From: DYRG01 sp041161065 | GTDB lineage: Bacteria > Pseudomonadota > Gammaproteobacteria > Beggiatoales > Beggiatoaceae | Reading direction: 5' to 3' | Length of the DNA: 64,000 nt | Assembly (NCBI GenBank): GCA_041161065.1 | Contig: JBEAVE010000030.1 | Span: 1-64,000 of the forward strand | In this document: positions 17,333 to 26,133 of the stretch, in pieces | How positions within the stretch are numbered: position 1 is the stretch's first letter | How the letters are laid out: each line of letters begins with the position of its first letter | Made by a program: the position numbers and the translations under genes | The notes under the pieces: generated by a model | Databases searched by the model: none | What the model was told of the DNA's origin: nothing | The model's input: only the letters and a program-made list of their open reading frames with translations

Positions 17333-17899
17333 ATGACTAAAAAAGAGCGAAAATTATTGTGGTTTGCGGCAATTATGTTTTTTGGTTACATGATTCCATT
17401 TGAAGTTGCGCCTTTTGTTTGGAAAGAAACGAAGCATCTTTTGGAGAAAGTGCAAAAGCAAAAAGCTGAAATTGCGCGTTTGCATTTATTAAAAGCTGAA
17501 GTGAACAAATGGCAGCAAGATTTTGAAACCATAAATCAACAAGTTCAAACCCTCGAAACCAGTTTATTAAGTGGAGAAACTCGAGCATTAGTGAGCGCGC
17601 GCGCCCAAAGTTTATTGAAAGAATATGCGAGCAACGCCAAAATTAATTTAACGTCGGTGGATTTGCCAGAATTTGTTGAAACAGGCGATTGGTTGCTTTT
17701 AACACAGTCCTTAAAATTTGAAGCAAATTCCCAGCAATTGATGGATTTTTTACAGACCTTACAACAAAGTTTAATTAAATTTTGGGTTGTTAGTGTTGAT
17801 GTTTCTGTGGTCAGAGCAAATCACATGATTGGAACATTAAAAGTGTCGTCGTTTAGCCGCAAAGTTCAAGATGAAGTCGTTGCGAAAGAAAAATCATAA
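17333..17899 (+). CDS. gspM: Type II secretion protein GspM-like
   Basis: A 188-residue inner-membrane protein: short cytoplasmic tail, one membrane helix at about 9-27, a coiled-coil (residues 33-75) and a small alpha/beta periplasmic domain. This is the GspM/PilO architecture, and it follows gspL by 4 bp. GspM stabilises GspL and dimerises with it in the secretion platform. The sequence family is weakly conserved, so the call rests on architecture and neighbourhood. Confidence 0.7.
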   Translation: MTKKERKLLWFAAIMFFGYMIPFEVAPFVWKETKHLLEKVQKQKAEIARLHLLKAEVNKWQQDFETINQQVQTLETSLLSGETRALVSARAQSLLKEYASNAKINLTSVDLPEFVETGDWLLLTQSLKFEANSQQLMDFLQTLQQSLIKFWVVSVDVSVVRANHMIGTLKVSSFSRKVQDEVVAKEKS

Positions 17900-17991
17900 A
17901 TCCGATGTTTTTACGCGCCGTTCTTTCTAAAGCACCTAAAAAGTTGAGTGTTTTTATAAGTTATTAAATATTTTGAAAATAAACTTGTTTC

Positions 17992-18005
17992 TTGATGAAA
18001 ATCGC
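17992..18005 (+). promoter_or_regulatory. Possible FNR-type site upstream of the hydrogenase genes
   Basis: TTGAT-GAAA-ATCGC matches 8 of 10 conserved positions of the FNR/ANR box TTGAT-N4-ATCAA. It lies about 78 bp before hybO. FNR control of uptake hydrogenases is common, but no well-placed -10 was confirmed. Confidence 0.3.
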
Positions 18006-18075
18006 GCTATGTTTAGGGTAAGCTCATAGGGCTATTAAATTTAGTTATCTTATAACCATCAAGAGGGGAGTTTTT

Positions 18076-19215
18076 ATGCACGCTACGCATTGCGGGCTGG
18101 ATTCGCTCGATGTATCTCATATTCCAGAACAAATTGGCGGATTGAGTCGCCGCGATTTTCTCAAATTTTGCACGGGCATTGCGGCAACGTTAGGTTTATC
18201 AAGCACTTCCGCCCTCCAAATCGCCGAAGCCGCCACCAACGAACAACGTCCACCCGTGATTTGGCTGCATGGTCAAGAATGCACGGGTTGCTCGGAAAGT
18301 TTGCTCCGCGCCAATCACCCTACCTTAGAGTCTTTGATTTTAGACATTATTTCCCTCGATTATCACGAAACGTTAAGCGTCGCGGCGGGTCATCAAGTCG
18401 AAGCCGTCAAAAAAGAATCGATGGAAAAAAACAAAGGCAAATACGTTCTAGTCGTCGAAGGCGCAATCCCCATGAAAGATGGCGGGGTTTATTGCAAAAT
18501 CGGCAACAAAACCATTCACGATCATGTGGTTGAAGCCGCCGAGGGCGCAGCCGCCATCATCGCAATGGGTTCATGCGCATCGTGGGGAGGCGTTCAATCA
18601 ACACCGCCCAATCCCACCGGATCAGTTGGTGTGCCTGAAGTTTTAAAAGGCAAAACCGTCGTCACAATTCCGGGTTGTCCGCCGAATCCTTACAATATTT
18701 TAGCAACGGTTTTACATTTATTAACTTTCAAACGTCCGCCCGAATTAGATGAATTAGGTCGCCCCAAATTCGCTTACGGTCGTTTAATTCACGAAAATTG
18801 TGAACGTCGTCCACACTTTGACGCGGGTCGGTTTGCGATTGAATTTGGTGATGCGGGTCATCGCGCAGGTTATTGTTTATACAAACTTGGTTGCAAAGGT
18901 CCTGAAACTTATGCGAATTGTCCCGTCGCCCGATTTGGTGATGTGGGATCAGCTTCGTGGCCCGTCGCAACAGGTCATCCTTGCATTGGTTGCACTGAAA
19001 AACACATCGTCTTCGAAAAACCCATTCATGCACTTGCGAAAGTCAAATCGCTCGAACCGCCCACCGCCTATCCTCGAATCGCCGAAGAACGTGGCAATGG
19101 CATTTCTCCAGCGGCGGCGGGTTTAGTTGGATTGGCAGCGGGCGCGGTGATCGGGGCGGGTGCGATGGTCGCGGCAAAAGTAGGCGATCAACCCGAAGAG
19201 AAATCAAAGGAGTAA
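18076..19215 (+). CDS. hybO: [NiFe] hydrogenase small subunit, Tat-exported
   Basis: A 379-residue electron-transfer subunit of a group 1 uptake hydrogenase. The twin-arginine signal SRRDFLKF lies at about residues 26-33. Cluster-binding cysteines are visible in WLHGQECTGCSESLL (proximal 4Fe-4S), GSCASWGG, PGCPPNP and PCIGCTEK. A C-terminal hydrophobic helix (AAAGLVGLAAGAVIGAGAMVA) anchors it in the membrane, facing the periplasm. With hybA, hybB and hybC it makes a Hyb-type complex feeding electrons from H2 to the quinone pool. Strong ribosome site GAGGGGAG. Confidence 0.93.
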   Translation: MHATHCGLDSLDVSHIPEQIGGLSRRDFLKFCTGIAATLGLSSTSALQIAEAATNEQRPPVIWLHGQECTGCSESLLRANHPTLESLILDIISLDYHETLSVAAGHQVEAVKKESMEKNKGKYVLVVEGAIPMKDGGVYCKIGNKTIHDHVVEAAEGAAAIIAMGSCASWGGVQSTPPNPTGSVGVPEVLKGKTVVTIPGCPPNPYNILATVLHLLTFKRPPELDELGRPKFAYGRLIHENCERRPHFDAGRFAIEFGDAGHRAGYCLYKLGCKGPETYANCPVARFGDVGSASWPVATGHPCIGCTEKHIVFEKPIHALAKVKSLEPPTAYPRIAEERGNGISPAAAGLVGLAAGAVIGAGAMVAAKVGDQPEEKSKE

Positions 19216-19219
19216 GATC

Positions 19220-20200
19220 ATGAATCGACGTGATTTTCTCAAAACAGCGATTGCCAGTGCAGGAACGGTCGCGTTGCCGACGGCGCAAGCCCGCGATCCT
19301 AAACAAATGCCAGAAAAAGCAGTCGGAATGCTTTATGATTCAACACTTTGCATCGGTTGTAAAGCCTGCGTTGCCGCGTGCAAATCCGCAAACAATATGC
19401 CGCCCGCCAACGATGCGCCTGATCTCAAAAAATGGAACAACGCCAATACTTGGGATACGCCGCTCGATATTTCGGGTTATACCCTCAACGTCATCAAGGT
19501 TTATAAAGAACACGACAACGCTTCCAACAAAGATCAAGATTATGCGTTCATGAAACGTCATTGTTTGCATTGTGTTGATCCGTCTTGTGTTTCGGTGTGC
19601 CCTGTTTCTGCGATGCGCAAAGATACCACAACAGGCGTGGTGACTTATAACCCTGATGCCTGTATTGGTTGTCGATATTGTGTGTTGGGTTGTCCGTTTT
19701 CTGTGCCGCAATTTCAATACGATACGCCGTTTCCTCGCATTCAAAAGTGCCAATTTTGTGAGCATTTACAAAAACAAGGCAAACTCCCCGCGTGCGTCGA
19801 TGTGTGTCCGACGGGAGCATCGTTATTTGGCGATGCAAAGCAACTTTTAGAAGAAGCGAAACGTCGGTTGGCAAAGAAAAGTGGAGAAACTTATGTCTTT
19901 CCACGCGGCAAATTAGGGTCAGAAGAACGTCCTCCGCATGAAGCGCAAGTTCCTCAATATCAACAGCACGTTTATGGTGAGAAAGAAGCGGGAGGAACAC
20001 AAGTCATTTATTTATCGGGTGTGCCATTTCAAAAACTCGGTTTGCCCACTAATTTACCCGATTACTCTTACGCAGTAGTCACCGAGAGCATTCAACATAC
20101 CCTTTACAAAGGAATGATTGCACCGTTAGCGTTATTGGGTGGATTGGTTTATTTTGCGAAAAGAAACGCCGATAAACACGATGAGGAGGACAAATCATGA
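19220..20200 (+). CDS. hybA: Hydrogenase 4Fe-4S electron-transfer subunit HybA
   Basis: A 326-residue ferredoxin-type protein with a Tat signal (NRRDFLKTAIASAG). Four 4Fe-4S motifs are visible: CIGCKACVAAC, HCLHCVDPSCVSVCP, CIGCRYCVLGCPF, and CQFCEHLQKQGKLPACVDVCP. A C-terminal hydrophobic helix (GMIAPLALLGGLVYFA) matches HybA. It connects the HybO/HybC dimer with the membrane protein HybB. It starts 4 bp after hybO and overlaps hybB by 4 bp, giving tight coupling. Confidence 0.93.
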   Translation: MNRRDFLKTAIASAGTVALPTAQARDPKQMPEKAVGMLYDSTLCIGCKACVAACKSANNMPPANDAPDLKKWNNANTWDTPLDISGYTLNVIKVYKEHDNASNKDQDYAFMKRHCLHCVDPSCVSVCPVSAMRKDTTTGVVTYNPDACIGCRYCVLGCPFSVPQFQYDTPFPRIQKCQFCEHLQKQGKLPACVDVCPTGASLFGDAKQLLEEAKRRLAKKSGETYVFPRGKLGSEERPPHEAQVPQYQQHVYGEKEAGGTQVIYLSGVPFQKLGLPTNLPDYSYAVVTESIQHTLYKGMIAPLALLGGLVYFAKRNADKHDEEDKS

Positions 20201-21330
20201 GTGCTCATGCAGATCATGCCGCCCCCGTTGGAGGACGGATTTTAACTGTACCTTTTTTAATTTTAGGAATGTTTGCGTTAATTGCCGCTTACTTCTTGAT
20301 TTTACGATTTATTTTTGGATTAGAAGCCGCTGCAAATATTAACAACGGTTATCCTTGGGGGATATGGGTCACGATGGATGTCGTGGTAGGAACTGCCTTT
20401 GGTTGCGGTGGTTTCGTGATGGCATTTCTTGTCTATATTCTCAACAAAGGAAAATACCACCCTTTAATTCGCCCAGCAGTGATGGCGGGCTTATTTGGTT
20501 ATACGTTAGGAGGCATGGCAGTTTTCTTTGATTTAGGGCGTTATTGGCAAATGTATAACGTATTTCTCCCTTGGTATATGCACTTCAATTCAGTGATGTT
20601 AGAAGTTGCATTATGTGTGGCGACGTATGTGGTGGTATTGTGGATTGAATTTACCCCCGTTTTTTTAGAGAAAATCGGTTTCAATAACTTAAAACAAAAG
20701 TTAGAGAAAGTGTTGTTTTTCTTTATTGGATTGGGGGTTTTATTACCTGTTATGCACCAATCTTCATTGGGAACAATGATGTTAGGTGCGGGTTATAAAT
20801 TGCACCCATTATGGAATACGGTTTTATTGCCATTATTGTTTCTCAGTTCAGCGATTATTATGGGATACTCAATTGTCATATTTGAATCGATATTTGCGGC
20901 GGCGGGTTTGAAACGTCCGCAAGAAACCCATATTCTCGCGCCACTTTCTAATATTTTATGGTGGTTATTGCTCTTTTTCTTAGCGGTCAGAATTGTCGAT
21001 TTGTTGTGGCGTGGTGTTTTACCCAATTTAGATTGGCAAGGTTTCTGGTTTTTGGTGGAATTGGCGTTATTTGTAATTCCTTTAGCATTCCTATCAAAAA
21101 ACCATCAAACTGCTCGCGTTTTGTTTCTATCGGGTTTCTGTTTGTTATTAGCAGGAACATTGTATCGAATTAACGTATATTTGATTGGTTTCACAGCGGG
21201 AACAAGTGGTTGGAATTATTTCCCGTCTGTGCCTGAAATTTTAGTGACGATTGGAGTGTTTTCATTTGAAATCATGCTGTATTTGATTTTTGTGAAGAAA
21301 CTTCCTGTTTTAGCGTCACCCCAACATTAG
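20197..21330 (+). CDS. hybB: Hydrogenase membrane subunit HybB (NrfD/PsrC family)
   Basis: A 377-residue polytopic protein with about ten membrane segments, of the NrfD-type quinone-interacting family. NNGYPWGIWVTMDVVVGTAFGCGGF near the N-terminus and the HQSSLGTMM loop are typical of HybB. In Hyb-type complexes it passes electrons to quinone, possibly coupled to proton movement. It is coupled by 4-bp overlap with hybA and followed by hybC after 12 bp. Confidence 0.93.
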   Translation: MSAHADHAAPVGGRILTVPFLILGMFALIAAYFLILRFIFGLEAAANINNGYPWGIWVTMDVVVGTAFGCGGFVMAFLVYILNKGKYHPLIRPAVMAGLFGYTLGGMAVFFDLGRYWQMYNVFLPWYMHFNSVMLEVALCVATYVVVLWIEFTPVFLEKIGFNNLKQKLEKVLFFFIGLGVLLPVMHQSSLGTMMLGAGYKLHPLWNTVLLPLLFLSSAIIMGYSIVIFESIFAAAGLKRPQETHILAPLSNILWWLLLFFLAVRIVDLLWRGVLPNLDWQGFWFLVELALFVIPLAFLSKNHQTARVLFLSGFCLLLAGTLYRINVYLIGFTAGTSGWNYFPSVPEILVTIGVFSFEIMLYLIFVKKLPVLASPQH

Positions 21331-21342
21331 AGGAATGGAGAA

Positions 21343-23049
21343 ATGACTCGTATAACAATTGATCCGATTACACGGATTGAAGGACATTTGAGAATTGATT
21401 GCGAAGTAGACAATGGAAAAGTCACTAATGCGTGGGCTTCTGGACAAATGTGGCGCGGCATTGAATTGATTTTACGGGACAAAGACCCACGTGATGCTTG
21501 GGCGATTTGTCAGCGCATTTGTGGTGTGTGTACAACTGTGCATGCAATTGTTTCAGTTCGAGCGGTAGAAAATGCGTTGAAAATGGAAATTCCACTCAAT
21601 GCACAATACATTAGAAATATCATTATGGCAGCGCACGCGATTCACGATCATGTGGTGCATTTCTACCATTTGTCAGCATTAGATTGGGTGGATATTGTAT
21701 CTGCTTTAAAAGCCGATCCAATTAAAACCTCACAACTTGCGCAAAGTATTTCTGATTGGCATTTGAATAGCCCGCAAGTTATGAAAGAAACGCAAGACCG
21801 TTTAACCAAATTTGTTCAATCAGGACAATTAGGTATTTTTGCGAACGGTTATTGGGGACACCCCGCAATGAAGCTATCGCCAGAAATCAATTTATTAGCG
21901 GCAGCGCATTATTTGCAGGCATTAGAATATCAGAGAAAAATTGGGCAAATTGTAACGCTTTTAGGGAGTAAGAATCCGCATATTCAAAACGTTGCAGTCG
22001 GCGGGGTAGCAAATGCCATCAATTTGGATAGTCAATCGACCTTAAATATGGAACGTTTGTACCATTTGAAAACGTTGATTGATGAAACCAAAGATTTTCT
22101 TTTGAATGCGTATTTGGTCGACGTTGCAGCAGTCGCGGCTAATTATCCTGAGTGGACGACTTATGGTGCGGGCATTACAAATTACCTTTCTGTACCCGAT
22201 ATGCCATTGGATACAAAAGGGACAAAATTTGCGCTTTCTGGTGGCTATATCGACAATGGTAATTTAGATAGTTTCAAACCCATTACAAATTTTCGTGATG
22301 AATATTTTGAGAAAGGGGTTGCAGAAAGTGTCAAGCACGCTTGGTACAAATATGAAGGAAAAGATGGTGCATTGCACCCGTATGAAGGTCAAACAATTCC
22401 GAATTACACGGACTTTCAAGATCAAGGAAAATACTCGTGGATTAAATCGCCGACTTTCTATGGAAAAAGAGCGCAAGTCGGTCCTTTAGCAAATGTGTTA
22501 GCAATGGTGGTTTCTGGACATGAACCGACAAAGCGTTATTTAGATATTGCAATAAACAAAATATCGGGTTTGTTGGGACAACCACTTCCTTTAACGGCGT
22601 TGCATTCAACGTTGGGAAGACACGCGGCGCGGGCAGTGAGAGCAGCGGTATTACATGAAGAAATGGGAAATCAGTGGAACTTATTAATGGAAAACATTGG
22701 AAAAGGGGATTTCAAAAACTTTAATCGTCCAGTATTTCCACAAGGTGAGCAACGGGGGTTTGGTTTTCATGAAGCCCCGAGAGGAACATTGTCGCATTGG
22801 GTGGTGATTCAAGATGGAAAAATCAAGAATTATCAAGCGGTTGTGCCAACAACATGGAATGCGGGCGCGCGCGACGATAACGATCAAATGAGTCCTTATG
22901 AGGCTTCTTTGATGGATAATCCCGTTGCAAATCCCGAATTACCGTTGGAAGTATTGAGAACCGTGCATTCATTTGATCCCTGTTTGGCGTGTGCAATTCA
23001 TTTGACCGACACTCAAAATAAAGAAATCGTAAGCGTCAAAGCCGTTTGA
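21343..23049 (+). CDS. hybC: [NiFe] hydrogenase large (catalytic) subunit
   Basis: A 568-residue subunit carrying the Ni-Fe site. The four Ni-ligating cysteines lie in RICGVC near residue 65 and in DPCLAC near the C-terminus. After DPCLACAIH there is a 15-residue tail that the maturation endopeptidase normally removes after Ni insertion. The protein is exported with HybO. The maturation protease (hybD) and hyp genes are not in the window and must be elsewhere if the enzyme works. A terminator follows at 23073. Confidence 0.95.
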   Translation: MTRITIDPITRIEGHLRIDCEVDNGKVTNAWASGQMWRGIELILRDKDPRDAWAICQRICGVCTTVHAIVSVRAVENALKMEIPLNAQYIRNIIMAAHAIHDHVVHFYHLSALDWVDIVSALKADPIKTSQLAQSISDWHLNSPQVMKETQDRLTKFVQSGQLGIFANGYWGHPAMKLSPEINLLAAAHYLQALEYQRKIGQIVTLLGSKNPHIQNVAVGGVANAINLDSQSTLNMERLYHLKTLIDETKDFLLNAYLVDVAAVAANYPEWTTYGAGITNYLSVPDMPLDTKGTKFALSGGYIDNGNLDSFKPITNFRDEYFEKGVAESVKHAWYKYEGKDGALHPYEGQTIPNYTDFQDQGKYSWIKSPTFYGKRAQVGPLANVLAMVVSGHEPTKRYLDIAINKISGLLGQPLPLTALHSTLGRHAARAVRAAVLHEEMGNQWNLLMENIGKGDFKNFNRPVFPQGEQRGFGFHEAPRGTLSHWVVIQDGKIKNYQAVVPTTWNAGARDDNDQMSPYEASLMDNPVANPELPLEVLRTVHSFDPCLACAIHLTDTQNKEIVSVKAV

Positions 23050-23072
23050 TTTAATTGAGCAAATTTGTTTTT

Positions 23073-23107
23073 ACGGGTACAAATAATCTTGTATCCGTAT
23101 TTTTTTG
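23073..23107 (+). terminator. Terminator of the hybOABC operon
   Basis: ACGGGTACAA and TTGTATCCGT pair over 10 bp (one G-U) around a 6-nt loop, followed by ATTTTTTTG. It ends the hydrogenase transcript before guaA. Confidence 0.85.
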
Positions 23108-23126
23108 TTTTTATCAAAATGGACGT

Positions 23127-23155
23127 TTGATTTTTCAATAGGTTAGCTTTATCAT
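23127..23155 (+). promoter_or_regulatory. Candidate sigma70 promoter of guaA
   Basis: TTGATT, a 17-bp spacer and TATCAT lie 35 bp upstream of the guaA ATG and directly after the hyb terminator. Confidence 0.5.
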
Positions 23156-23189
23156 ATTTGCAATCTTCAACCCATTTTTGAGTGAGCAA

Positions 23190-24764
23190 ATGAAAAATAT
23201 TCACGCACAACGTATTTTAATTTTAGATTTCGGTTCTCAATATACGCAATTGATTGCACGGCGGGTTCGTGAAAGCGGTGTTTATTGTGAAATCCACAGT
23301 TTTGATATAAATTCTGAAACGTTGCAAGCCTTTAATCCACAAGGAATTATTTTATCTGGAAGCCCCGATTCGGTTAATGAATCTTATGACGTTTGTGCGC
23401 CGCAATTAGTATTTGAAATGAACGTGCCTGTTTTAGGAATTTGTTATGGTATGCAAACGATGGCAAAACAACTCGGCGGGAAAGTCGGTTCTTCTGAGAA
23501 ACGCGAATTTGGTTATGCAAAAGTGAGAGCACGCGGGCATTCTAAATTATTGCAAGGCATTGAGGATCACATTAGTCCAGAAGGGTTTGGTTTATTAGAT
23601 GTGTGGATGAGTCATGGCGACCGCGTAGAAATGCTGCCAGCGGGTTTCAAAGTGATTGCAGAAACCGAGAACGCACCCATTTCTGGAATGGCAGATGAAC
23701 TGAGAAACTTTTATGGTGTGCAGTTTCACCCAGAAGTTACACACACAGTTCAAGGACAACGCATTTTGAACCGTTTTGTTCACGATATTTGTGGTTGTGA
23801 ATCGTTATGGACACCCGAAAACATTATTGAAGATAGTATTAAACAAATTCGAGAGCAAGTCGGTGAAGATGAGGTTATTTTAGGGCTTTCTGGCGGCGTG
23901 GATTCTGCGGTGACAGCAGCGTTATTACATCAAGCGATTGGAAAACAATTAACTTGCGTATTTGTCGATAATGGTTTGTTGCGTTTGAACGAAGCTAAAC
24001 AAGTGATGGCAACTTTTGCAGAGCATTTGGGGGTAAAAGTGATTCATGTCGATGCAGAAAATCGCTTTTTAACCGCATTGCAAAACATTACCGATCCTGA
24101 GAAAAAACGTAAAATAATTGGTAATTTGTTCATCGATATTTTTGAAGAACAAGCCGCTAAATTAAGTAATGCAAAATGGCTGGCGCAAGGCACAATTTAT
24201 CCCGATGTCATTGAATCTGCGGGTGCAAAATCAGGCAAAGCCCACGTCATAAAATCTCATCACAATGTCGGCGGATTACCTGATTATATGAAATTAAAAT
24301 TGGTAGAACCGTTGCGCGAGTTGTTTAAAGATGAAGTGAGAAAAATTGGATTAGAACTAGGTTTGTCGAGAGATTTAGTTTTTCGTCACCCATTTCCAGG
24401 TCCCGGTTTAGGTGTGCGCATTTTAGGCGAAGTGAGAAAAGAGTTTGCGGATATTTTACGTCAAGCCGATGCAATTTTTATTGAAGAACTAAAGAAAAAT
24501 GATTGGTACGACAAAGTAAGTCAAGCCTTTGCAGTGTTTATTCCGGTGAAATCGGTTGGGGTAACAGGCGATGCTCGACATTATGATTATGTTGTTTCAT
24601 TAAGATCGGTAGAAACCATTGATTTCATGACCGCAAAATGGAGTCGGCTGCCGTATGAAATGCTAGAAACCCTTTCAAGTCGAATTATCAATGAAGTTAA
24701 AGGTATTTCTAGGGTGGTGTATGATATTTCTGGAAAGCCGCCCGCCACGATTGAATGGGAATAG
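23190..24764 (+). CDS. guaA: GMP synthase (glutamine-hydrolysing)
   Basis: A 524-residue two-domain enzyme that aminates XMP to GMP. The class I glutamine amidotransferase domain occupies about 1-200 (ILDFGSQYTQLIARRVRE, catalytic Cys in GICYGMQ, HPEVTH), and the ATP-pyrophosphatase domain follows (LGLSGGVDSAV P-loop). The C-terminal dimerisation domain ends with the family-typical PPATIEWE. I place the start at the ATG at 23190, giving the usual MKNIHAQRILILDFGS beginning; a TTG 12 bp upstream is less likely. Confidence 0.98.
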   Translation: MKNIHAQRILILDFGSQYTQLIARRVRESGVYCEIHSFDINSETLQAFNPQGIILSGSPDSVNESYDVCAPQLVFEMNVPVLGICYGMQTMAKQLGGKVGSSEKREFGYAKVRARGHSKLLQGIEDHISPEGFGLLDVWMSHGDRVEMLPAGFKVIAETENAPISGMADELRNFYGVQFHPEVTHTVQGQRILNRFVHDICGCESLWTPENIIEDSIKQIREQVGEDEVILGLSGGVDSAVTAALLHQAIGKQLTCVFVDNGLLRLNEAKQVMATFAEHLGVKVIHVDAENRFLTALQNITDPEKKRKIIGNLFIDIFEEQAAKLSNAKWLAQGTIYPDVIESAGAKSGKAHVIKSHHNVGGLPDYMKLKLVEPLRELFKDEVRKIGLELGLSRDLVFRHPFPGPGLGVRILGEVRKEFADILRQADAIFIEELKKNDWYDKVSQAFAVFIPVKSVGVTGDARHYDYVVSLRSVETIDFMTAKWSRLPYEMLETLSSRIINEVKGISRVVYDISGKPPATIEWE

Positions 24765-24773
24765 AGAAACTTT

Positions 24774-24816
24774 AAGCAGATTTGTCAGAACAAGTTGAGA
24801 ACAAATCTGCTTTTTT
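24774..24816 (+). terminator. Terminator of guaA
   Basis: A perfect 12-bp stem, AAGCAGATTTGT / ACAAATCTGCTT, with a 15-nt loop and a T tract. It separates guaA from the convergent gene at 24819. Confidence 0.9.
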
Positions 24817-24818
24817 AA

Positions 24819-25316
24819 TTAGATATTTCCTAACAGATTATCTTTCGTAGGAACGGGAGGAGAAGAGGTTGATGGTTTCTTCTTAAAAAAGCTAACTACC
24901 GTATTGGTAGATTGGGGAGGAACTTGTAATGCTTTTCCCTCTTGAAATAGAGGATAGCAATATCCCACGCCGTCACCATTTTTATTGCAATGGCAAACGT
25001 AATGAATGTGAACAAAAGTGGGTTGTCGTTGCCGCTGACAAGTGGCGCATTGAGAGCGTTTTTCTTGGTACAATTTCCAATAATGCCACGCAGCAACAGT
25101 GAGCGCATAAATCAACCCTGTAATGGCTAATAAAAGGAAATAAGGATAGACCTTTCCGCCATCGAACTGATTGTTTTCACTGGTTTTTAAGGTATCTTGA
25201 AGCATTTGCTGCATTTGATGGGCTAAATTAGTTGTTACAAACAAATAGGTAATTGTACCTAACATTAGAATTAAAATAGTTGTAATGATAATAAAAATCC
25301 ACGTTTCTTTATACAT
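24819..25316 (-). CDS. Hypothetical membrane protein with a Cys/His-rich segment
   Basis: A 165-residue protein not assigned to a known family. Two membrane helices are visible, at about 7-28 and 58-81. They are followed by a segment with CATCQRQ, HIHYVCHC and GYCYPLF, five cysteines and two histidines that could bind a metal such as zinc, and a proline-rich tail. It has its own ribosome site (GGAGGAG) at the start. The neighbouring LysM lipoprotein gene is transcribed in the same direction upstream, with a gap of about 60 bp. Confidence 0.65.
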   Translation of the reverse strand: MYKETWIFIIITTILILMLGTITYLFVTTNLAHQMQQMLQDTLKTSENNQFDGGKVYPYFLLLAITGLIYALTVAAWHYWKLYQEKRSQCATCQRQRQPTFVHIHYVCHCNKNGDGVGYCYPLFQEGKALQVPPQSTNTVVSFFKKKPSTSSPPVPTKDNLLGNI

Positions 25317-25377
25317 TGTAATCTCCTCCTGTCTTGAGATTTCTAAAAACGCCTCCTTTCAAGGCAATTGCATCACA

Positions 25378-25923
25378 TCACGGATTCACCCGCAATTTTT
25401 GACCCACTTTTAACGCACTGGGTGAAGCCAGTTGATTCCAACTCATTAAATTTTGGACAGTTACTCGATATTTTCGTGCCAAACTGTACAAGGTATCGCC
25501 CGCGCGCACGGTGTAATAAGTTGCCGTTGCTGAGGCAGGTGGGGTGTATGTTGTTGTATTTGAAGGGCTTGAATTTGAAAGAGAAACTTTTAAAAGTTGC
25601 CCAATTTTGAGCGCGCTTGGCGAACTTAAATTGTTCCAACTCATCAAATTTTGAACCGTCACCTGATATTTTCGCGCCAAACTGTACAGCGTGTCGCCCT
25701 TGACCACTTGGTGGGTCGCTTCAGTCCCCCCCGTTGTTACGCCCACAATCGGCGGCAACGCAGGCGCGGACGTGGGATTATTGGGATCAATCAACACCGT
25801 CCCGCTTGGCAACGGATCGCCGCCCGTCGCAGAATGATCGGGCTCAACCGGTGTCACCGTCGAGTTCGAACAAGCATTCAACAGCAAGCTCATCGTTACT
25901 AAAGCATTAAATTTTTTTAACAT
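25378..25923 (-). CDS. LysM-domain lipoprotein
   Basis: A 181-residue exported protein. A lipobox LLNAC at residues 14-18 suggests lipid attachment. A Ser/Thr/Pro-rich linker is followed by two almost identical LysM repeats (about 70-113 and 137-180), each with GDTLYSLARKYxVTVQNLMSWN. LysM domains bind peptidoglycan glycan strands. It resembles the N-terminal part of NlpD but lacks any M23 endopeptidase domain, so a pure cell-wall binding or amidase-activating role is more likely than hydrolysis. Confidence 0.85.
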   Translation of the reverse strand: MLKKFNALVTMSLLLNACSNSTVTPVEPDHSATGGDPLPSGTVLIDPNNPTSAPALPPIVGVTTGGTEATHQVVKGDTLYSLARKYQVTVQNLMSWNNLSSPSALKIGQLLKVSLSNSSPSNTTTYTPPASATATYYTVRAGDTLYSLARKYRVTVQNLMSWNQLASPSALKVGQKLRVNP

Positions 25924-26010
25924 ATCGTCCGTTTTCCCTAAAAAATACCTTGTCTATCAAAATGATATAGTAAATCAAAAGCCTTCATAAATTCAAGCAT
26001 CGTTTAATAT

Positions 26011-26034
26011 TAAATGGCTGCTTAAATGGCTGCT
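26011..26034. repeat. Perfect tandem duplication of a 12-mer
   Basis: TAAATGGCTGCT occurs twice in direct succession, about 100 bp upstream of the DUF1800 gene. Likely replication slippage; a role as a regulator binding site is possible but unsupported. Confidence 0.8.
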
Positions 26035-26133
26035 AAATCGATTAACTGTCTAATAAATTTGAAAGTTTGCGGGTATTTTTTTGAGAATTTTTGTGGTAAT
26101 TTGTTGGTTAGTCATTTTTCTAAGGAGAAAATT

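Noticed and set aside
23178..23189. TTG codon upstream of guaA as start
   Set aside because: The ATG at 23190 gives the family-typical N-terminus and length.
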